A stretch of 64,000 nucleotides of DNA, taken from NCBI GenBank assembly GCA_024400455.1, contig JAKSMU010000001.1, forward strand, positions 124,001 to 188,000, written 5' to 3'. The stretch comes from Bacteroidales bacterium (lineage in GTDB: Bacteria > Bacteroidota > Bacteroidia > Bacteroidales > F082). Below the pieces are notes generated by a model. It did not search any database and was not told where the DNA came from. It was given only the letters and a program-made list of their open reading frames with translations. Below, one piece after another: positions 60,514 to 64,000 of this stretch. Numbering within the stretch: position 1 is the stretch's first letter; each line of letters opens with the position of its first letter. The position numbers and the translations under genes were made by a program.

Positions 60514-61775
60514 TGGGAGAAATTGACACCCATAATGCCCTCGCAATTTCGTTTCCTTTCGAAGAAAAAGTGCTGAAAGGTAGCATGACCCTTCCGCTCA
60601 GCAAAAGCGAAAGCAACCGTGCCTTGATGATTGCGGAATATGGTGGTTTTTTGTCGTCAATATTACAGATATCGGATTCGAATGATACGATTGTGTTGAA
60701 TAATATTCTGCAGAACATTGACTGTAGGAATACGGAAATCAATTGTGAGGATGCGGGCACCGTGGCGCGATTTCTGATGACTTTTTTGGCGTGCCGAAAA
60801 GGAACATGGCTTTTGACCGGTACAAACCGTCTTTGCCAGCGCCCGATGGGCGATTTGGTAGATGCCTTGCGGCATTTGGGCGCTTCGGTTGATTGGCTTG
60901 AAAAGGAAGGTTGCTTGCCTGTGAAAATTTTAGGCGTTGATATTCAGGGAGATGAAGTCGTCCTTAATGTCGAAAAAAGCAGTCAGTTTGCTTCGTCTTT
61001 ACTTTTGGCGGCACCGATGTGGCCAAAGGGTTTGAAACTGCATTTGGAAGGTAATCTGAATTCGCTCCCTTATATTGACATGACGCTAGCCATGATGCAG
61101 AAAGCAGGGGCAAAATGTCAACGGACTGGCAGTTATGTCAAGGTTGATTATTCTCCATATCAAAGTGTAAAACAGAGTGTTACGTCAGATTGGAGTGCAG
61201 CTTCTTATTGGTTCGAAATGGCGACTTTGAGCGATGATTGCGATTTGTTGCTCGAGAATTTGTCGTTTGATTCGCTTCAAGGCGACGCCATCATTGCCGA
61301 AATGATGCGTCCTTTGGGCGTTGCCGCAACTGAAGAAGAAAATGGCATTCGTTTGAAAAAAGGACCGATGAATCCAGAGAAACTCGTTTTCGATTTTTCC
61401 AATACGCCTGACTTGTTTCCTGCTGTCGTGGCTGCATGTGCCGGATTGAAACTGAAAGCCCGTTTCCGGGGAGTTAAAAATCTGGCTTTGAAAGAGTCGG
61501 ACAGGGTAGGGGCGATGGCGGAAGAATTGCAAAAAACAGGAGCTGTTTTGTCTCGCATTTCAGATGATGAAGTTTTGCTGACTTCGTCGGAAAAACATCA
61601 AGTACCAAGTTTGCATCCTGTAGTTTTTAACTCTCATAACGACCATAGAGTTGCGATGGCCTTGGCTCCTTTGGCTTTGACAATTGGAGAAACATATATC
61701 AAGAATCCGCAGGTTGTTGAAAAATCTTATCCTGCTTTCTGGCATGAAGTAGGAAAACTCTTCGACGTGCGTTGA
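60513..61775 (+). CDS. aroA: 3-phosphoshikimate 1-carboxyvinyltransferase
   Basis: EPSP synthase joins shikimate-3-phosphate with PEP. The 420-residue protein contains LPLSKSESNRALMIAEYGG (residues about 28-46, with S-K-S-E-S-N-R binding the substrates), EDAGTVARFL, LTGTNRLCQRPMGDLVDAL, ALKESDRVGAMAEELQKTG and the C-terminal NSHNDHRVAMALA. It is translationally coupled to aroB (TGATG overlap). 61776-61877 holds no gene. Confidence 0.95.
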   Translation: MGEIDTHNALAISFPFEEKVLKGSMTLPLSKSESNRALMIAEYGGFLSSILQISDSNDTIVLNNILQNIDCRNTEINCEDAGTVARFLMTFLACRKGTWLLTGTNRLCQRPMGDLVDALRHLGASVDWLEKEGCLPVKILGVDIQGDEVVLNVEKSSQFASSLLLAAPMWPKGLKLHLEGNLNSLPYIDMTLAMMQKAGAKCQRTGSYVKVDYSPYQSVKQSVTSDWSAASYWFEMATLSDDCDLLLENLSFDSLQGDAIIAEMMRPLGVAATEEENGIRLKKGPMNPEKLVFDFSNTPDLFPAVVAACAGLKLKARFRGVKNLALKESDRVGAMAEELQKTGAVLSRISDDEVLLTSSEKHQVPSLHPVVFNSHNDHRVAMALAPLALTIGETYIKNPQVVEKSYPAFWHEVGKLFDVR

Positions 61776-61877
61776 TTTTCGTGATGCAATTTGTTTGAAA
61801 AATTGTAAATATAGGTCTGCTTTGACATATAATGCTTGCAAAATGCATTTATTTTATATTTATATTAAATAAAAATC

Positions 61878-61885
61878 TATTTTTG
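61878..61885 (+). promoter_or_regulatory. -7 box of the LutA-like gene
   Basis: TATTTTTG, 23 bases before the ATG at 61909, within very A/T-rich DNA; no clear -33 element. Confidence 0.55.
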
Positions 61886-61908
61886 CATGTTTTTAGCAAT
61901 AAGAAAAA

Positions 61909-62631
61909 ATGACAGTAGACTTATTCGTTCCATGTTTTATCGACCAGTTTCATCCCGAAGTGGCTTTGGCGACTGTCAAGGTCTTGCGCAAGGCGGGTGT
62001 TGATGTCGAATATAATCCCAATCAGACATGCTGTGGGCGTTTTGCCTATCATGCTGGTTTTATTGAGGATGCAAAGGCTTTGGGCGATAAGTTCATGGAC
62101 GATTTTTCGAATGATCGGCCTGTAGTGTCTCCAACTGCTTCATGCGTGCATTTTATCAGAAAACACTATCCGGAGTTGTATTATAATACTTCCAATCATT
62201 TGAATTTCAAACGCTTGGTTGGTAATGTCTATGAGTTGACGGATTTCCTTGTCAATGTCTTGCATTACGATGATTTCGGCGCTGAGTTTCCTTATAAAGT
62301 GACTTACCATGATAGCTGTTCCGCTTTGCGCGGCATGGGTTTGGGCAAGGAAGCGCGTCAATTGCTTTCGAAAGTGCAAGGGCTCGAGTTGGTTGAGATG
62401 AAACAGACGGATATGTGTTGTGGAAGTGATTTGTCTTTCTCTTTGAACCATGAGGCGATTTCCTTAGGAATGGCGAACCATAAGGTGAACAACGCGTTGA
62501 ACACTGGGGCGGAATATATTGTTTCTACGGACATGTCGTGCCTTTCGCACCAAAAATCTTATATTGATAGCGAGGAGCTGCCGATTAAGGTGATTCATAT
62601 TGCCGAGGTGTTGGCGTCAGGGTGGGAGTAG
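61909..62631 (+). CDS. lutA: LutA/YkgE-like cysteine-rich (CCG) protein
   Basis: A 240-residue protein with two CCG domains, matching LutA, the subunit of the iron-sulphur L-lactate oxidation complex LutABC. Visible clusters are LFVPCFIDQFHP (C9), NQTCCGRFAYHAG, PTASCVHFIRKHYPEL, VTYHDSCSALRGMG and TDMCCGSDLSFSL, then MSCLSHQ. No lutB or lutC lies downstream within the window, where sugar genes follow instead. It has its own -7 box. Confidence 0.85.
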   Translation: MTVDLFVPCFIDQFHPEVALATVKVLRKAGVDVEYNPNQTCCGRFAYHAGFIEDAKALGDKFMDDFSNDRPVVSPTASCVHFIRKHYPELYYNTSNHLNFKRLVGNVYELTDFLVNVLHYDDFGAEFPYKVTYHDSCSALRGMGLGKEARQLLSKVQGLELVEMKQTDMCCGSDLSFSLNHEAISLGMANHKVNNALNTGAEYIVSTDMSCLSHQKSYIDSEELPIKVIHIAEVLASGWE

Positions 62632-62680
62632 AGACGCGTACGTCTGATGAATGTTAAATCTGAAAAATTAAATTTTATAT

Positions 62681-63244
62681 ATGGAAAAAGATTATTTCGT
62701 GCACGAAAGCAGTTATGTCGATGATAATGTGAGCATTGGCAAAGGAACGAAGATATGGCATTTTTGCCATGTGCAGTCTGGAGCCGTGATCGGCGAACGC
62801 TGTTCTTTGGGCCAAAATGTCAATGTGGGCAACAATGTGAAAATTGGCAATGGCGTGCGTGTGCAGAATAATGTATCTATTTATGAAGGCGTTGAAATTG
62901 AGGATAATGTGTTCTGCGGACCGAGTTGCGTTTTCACGAATGTGACGACACCACGCGCCCATTTCCCCGTTCATGGCGTATATGCAAAAACCGTAATCGG
63001 CGAGGGCGCTTCTTTGGGAGCAAATTGCACGGTGGTTTGTGGCCATAATGTAGGCAAAAGTGCCTTGATAGCTGCCGGTGCAGTGGTTACAAAGGATGTG
63101 AAGCCCTATGCGCTGATGGCAGGCGTTCCGGCCCGTCAAATTGGCTGGGTGTGCGAGTGCGGCAAGCGCCTCGACGCTTCGCTGAAATGCGAGTGCGGCC
63201 GTTGCTATGCTGAAGAAAACGGAATGCTGAAGAAAGTGATTTGA
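62681..63244 (+). CDS. Hexapeptide-repeat N-acetyltransferase (WlbB/WbpD-like)
   Basis: A 187-residue left-handed beta-helix acetyltransferase. Residues about 8-150 are hexapeptide repeats ([20 protein letters not shown] with IG-type turns, then [16 protein letters not shown]). The loop [15 protein letters not shown] and [20 protein letters not shown] follow. The tail [19 protein letters not shown] looks like a small zinc knuckle, as in WbpD homologues. These acetylate the 3-amino group of UDP-linked 2-acetamido-3-amino sugars. The DegT-type aminotransferase that would supply that amino group follows it. Confidence 0.87.
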   Translation: MEKDYFVHESSYVDDNVSIGKGTKIWHFCHVQSGAVIGERCSLGQNVNVGNNVKIGNGVRVQNNVSIYEGVEIEDNVFCGPSCVFTNVTTPRAHFPVHGVYAKTVIGEGASLGANCTVVCGHNVGKSALIAAGAVVTKDVKPYALMAGVPARQIGWVCECGKRLDASLKCECGRCYAEENGMLKKVI

Positions 63245-63386
63245 GTGGAAAGTTTTAAAGTGGAAAGTTTTAAAGTGGAAAGTTTTAAAGTGGGAAGTTT
63301 TAAAGTGGAAAGTTGAGACTTGAAAACCGATAACTGATAACTGAAAACTGAAAACCGATAACTGATAACTGAAAAAATACAAAACG
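63245..63386. repeat. 15-bp tandem repeat followed by octamer repeats
   Basis: Unit gtggaaagttttaaa occurs 4.7 times in tandem (63245-63314), with one G variant in the fourth copy. Then 63321-63375 consists of ctgataac/ctgaaaac/ccgataac units, the same family as at 4047-4123 and inside mazG. It starts at the base after the acetyltransferase stop and ends 11 bases before the next ATG. Confidence 0.85.
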
Positions 63387-64000
63387 ATGCAATTCAGAGA
63401 TTTAAAAACACAATATACAGTCCTGAAGGACGAAATGGACAAGGCGATTCTTGATGTGGTGGCTTCGAGTGCTTATGTCATGGGTCCGAAAGTCAAGGAA
63501 ATGGAACAGGCTTTTGCCGAATACACGGGCATGAAGCACTGCATAGCTTGCAACAGCGGAACTGATGCCTTGCTGCTCGCATTGATGGCTTGGGATGTGA
63601 AACCGGGCGATGCTGTCTTTGTCCCGAGTTTCACTTTCTTTGCTTCGGCAGAGGTGATTGCAAATATTGGTGCAACACCGGTCTTTGTCGATGTCAATGA
63701 GGATACTTTCAATATCGATGCCGCAGATTTGGAACGCAAGATAGAACAGACTGTCAAAGCTGGTAAATTGCATCCGAAAGCAGTCGTCGCAGTTGATTTA
63801 TTCGGTCTCCCTGCTGATTTCAAAGCGGTTAGGAAGATTGCTGACAAATATAACCTTTTCGTTTTGGAAGATGGCGCGCAAGGTTTTGGCGGCCGCATTG
63901 GCGAACAAAAAGCCTGCACTTTTGGCGACATCGCCACGACTTCGTTCTTCCCAGCAAAACCTGTCGGCTGCTATGGTGATGGTGGTGCCATTTTCACCAA
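63387..64000 (+). CDS. DegT/DnrJ/EryC1/StrS family aminotransferase (3' truncated by window)
   Basis: The first 204 codons of a PLP-dependent sugar aminotransferase; the frame is open to the window end. It begins MQFRDLKTQYTVLKDEMDKA, then CIACNSGTDALLLALMAWDV (cofactor-binding), VPSFTFFASAEVIANIGATP, LEDGAQGFGG and the PLP lysine in FFPAKPVGCYGDGG. It is closest in pattern to WbpE/WlbC-type enzymes that make UDP-3-amino sugars, which fits the preceding acetyltransferase. Confidence 0.92.
   Translation, partial: MQFRDLKTQYTVLKDEMDKAILDVVASSAYVMGPKVKEMEQAFAEYTGMKHCIACNSGTDALLLALMAWDVKPGDAVFVPSFTFFASAEVIANIGATPVFVDVNEDTFNIDAADLERKIEQTVKAGKLHPKAVVAVDLFGLPADFKAVRKIADKYNLFVLEDGAQGFGGRIGEQKACTFGDIATTSFFPAKPVGCYGDGGAIFT

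Noticed and set aside
63245..63314. Tandem 15-mers considered as a CRISPR array
   Set aside because: The units are contiguous with no spacers, and no cas genes are present.
62675..63442. 255-codon minus-strand frame
   Set aside because: It is the shadow of the acetyltransferase plus translated 15-mer repeats (FKTFH units); the plus strand has a clear LbH protein.
1..64000. tRNA, rRNA, prophage, integrase or complete insertion sequence
   Set aside because: I checked the intergenic gaps by eye and saw no cloverleaf with a T-arm consensus, no rRNA blocks and no transposase or phage structural proteins. A tRNAscan/Infernal run would be decisive.

Overview
The window comes from a member of the Bacteroidota, most likely order Bacteroidales. 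Four things support this. Promoters carry the phylum-specific -7 box TAnnTTTG (more than fifteen readable copies, for example before rpsF, miaB, bamD and porX). Several secreted proteins end in a type IX secretion (T9SS) sorting domain. The T9SS regulator PorX is present. Many genes belong to Bacteroidota-restricted families (DUF3467 after rpoC, DUF4835 beside recN, DUF6913-like beside dapA). The genus cannot be fixed from this sequence, and product names rest on recognised motifs and remembered family features, not on a database search.

Layout. 1-2.9 kb: 3' part of rpoC and a DUF3467 gene. 2.9-9.6 kb (minus): lemA-pyrI-pyrB with an attenuator-like leader, a SpoU methyltransferase, the rpsF-rpsR-rplI ribosomal operon, wecB-radC and rpsT. 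9.7-18.3 kb (minus): the methylthiotransferases mtaB and miaB, a small lipoprotein, a CcsA-type cytochrome c assembly protein, and an lpxK-PNP-lpxH-M20 peptidase operon. 18.4-26.8 kb: a Nif3-like protein, a coiled-coil zinc-ribbon protein, a FadL-like porin, a histidine- and serine/arginine-rich lipoprotein, proS, a DUF2807 lipoprotein and a PagL-like lipid A deacylase. 26.9-30.7 kb (plus): an AlgJ/AlgX-like and AlgI-like polysaccharide O-acetylation pair followed by mazG.

30.7-37.9 kb is the most accessory-looking part: two DUF1566-type secreted proteins, a 620-residue T9SS cargo protein and a lipoprotein, separated by non-coding blocks made of interspersed repeats. 37.9-43.9 kb (plus): argS, rsmE, DUF4159, a zinc-ribbon protein and a C10 (streptopain-type) protease. 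43.9-54.2 kb (minus): recN, DUF4835, RNA polymerase omega, bamD, two tandem M14 metallocarboxypeptidases with T9SS tails, dapA and a DUF6913-like gene. 54.3-64 kb: an MBL hydrolase, a thioesterase, an HD phosphohydrolase, porX-tsaE, a GIY-YIG protein bracketed by inverted palindromes, aroB-aroA, a LutA-like protein and the start of a surface-sugar cluster (WlbB/WbpD-like acetyltransferase, DegT-family aminotransferase).

The genes fall into housekeeping (transcription, translation, tRNA modification, pyrimidine, shikimate and lysine synthesis), envelope building (LpxH, LpxK, PagL-like, BamD, O-acetylation, nucleotide sugars) and a T9SS export programme (PorX plus four proteins with sorting domains, including three likely proteases). 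The observations I consider most worth following are the pyrBI leader ORF that ends inside an intrinsic terminator, a dispersed repeat family that has entered the mazG reading frame and the pyrB-pyrI gap, the GIY-YIG gene between inverted palindromes, and promoters placed so close to start codons that leaderless mRNAs are likely.
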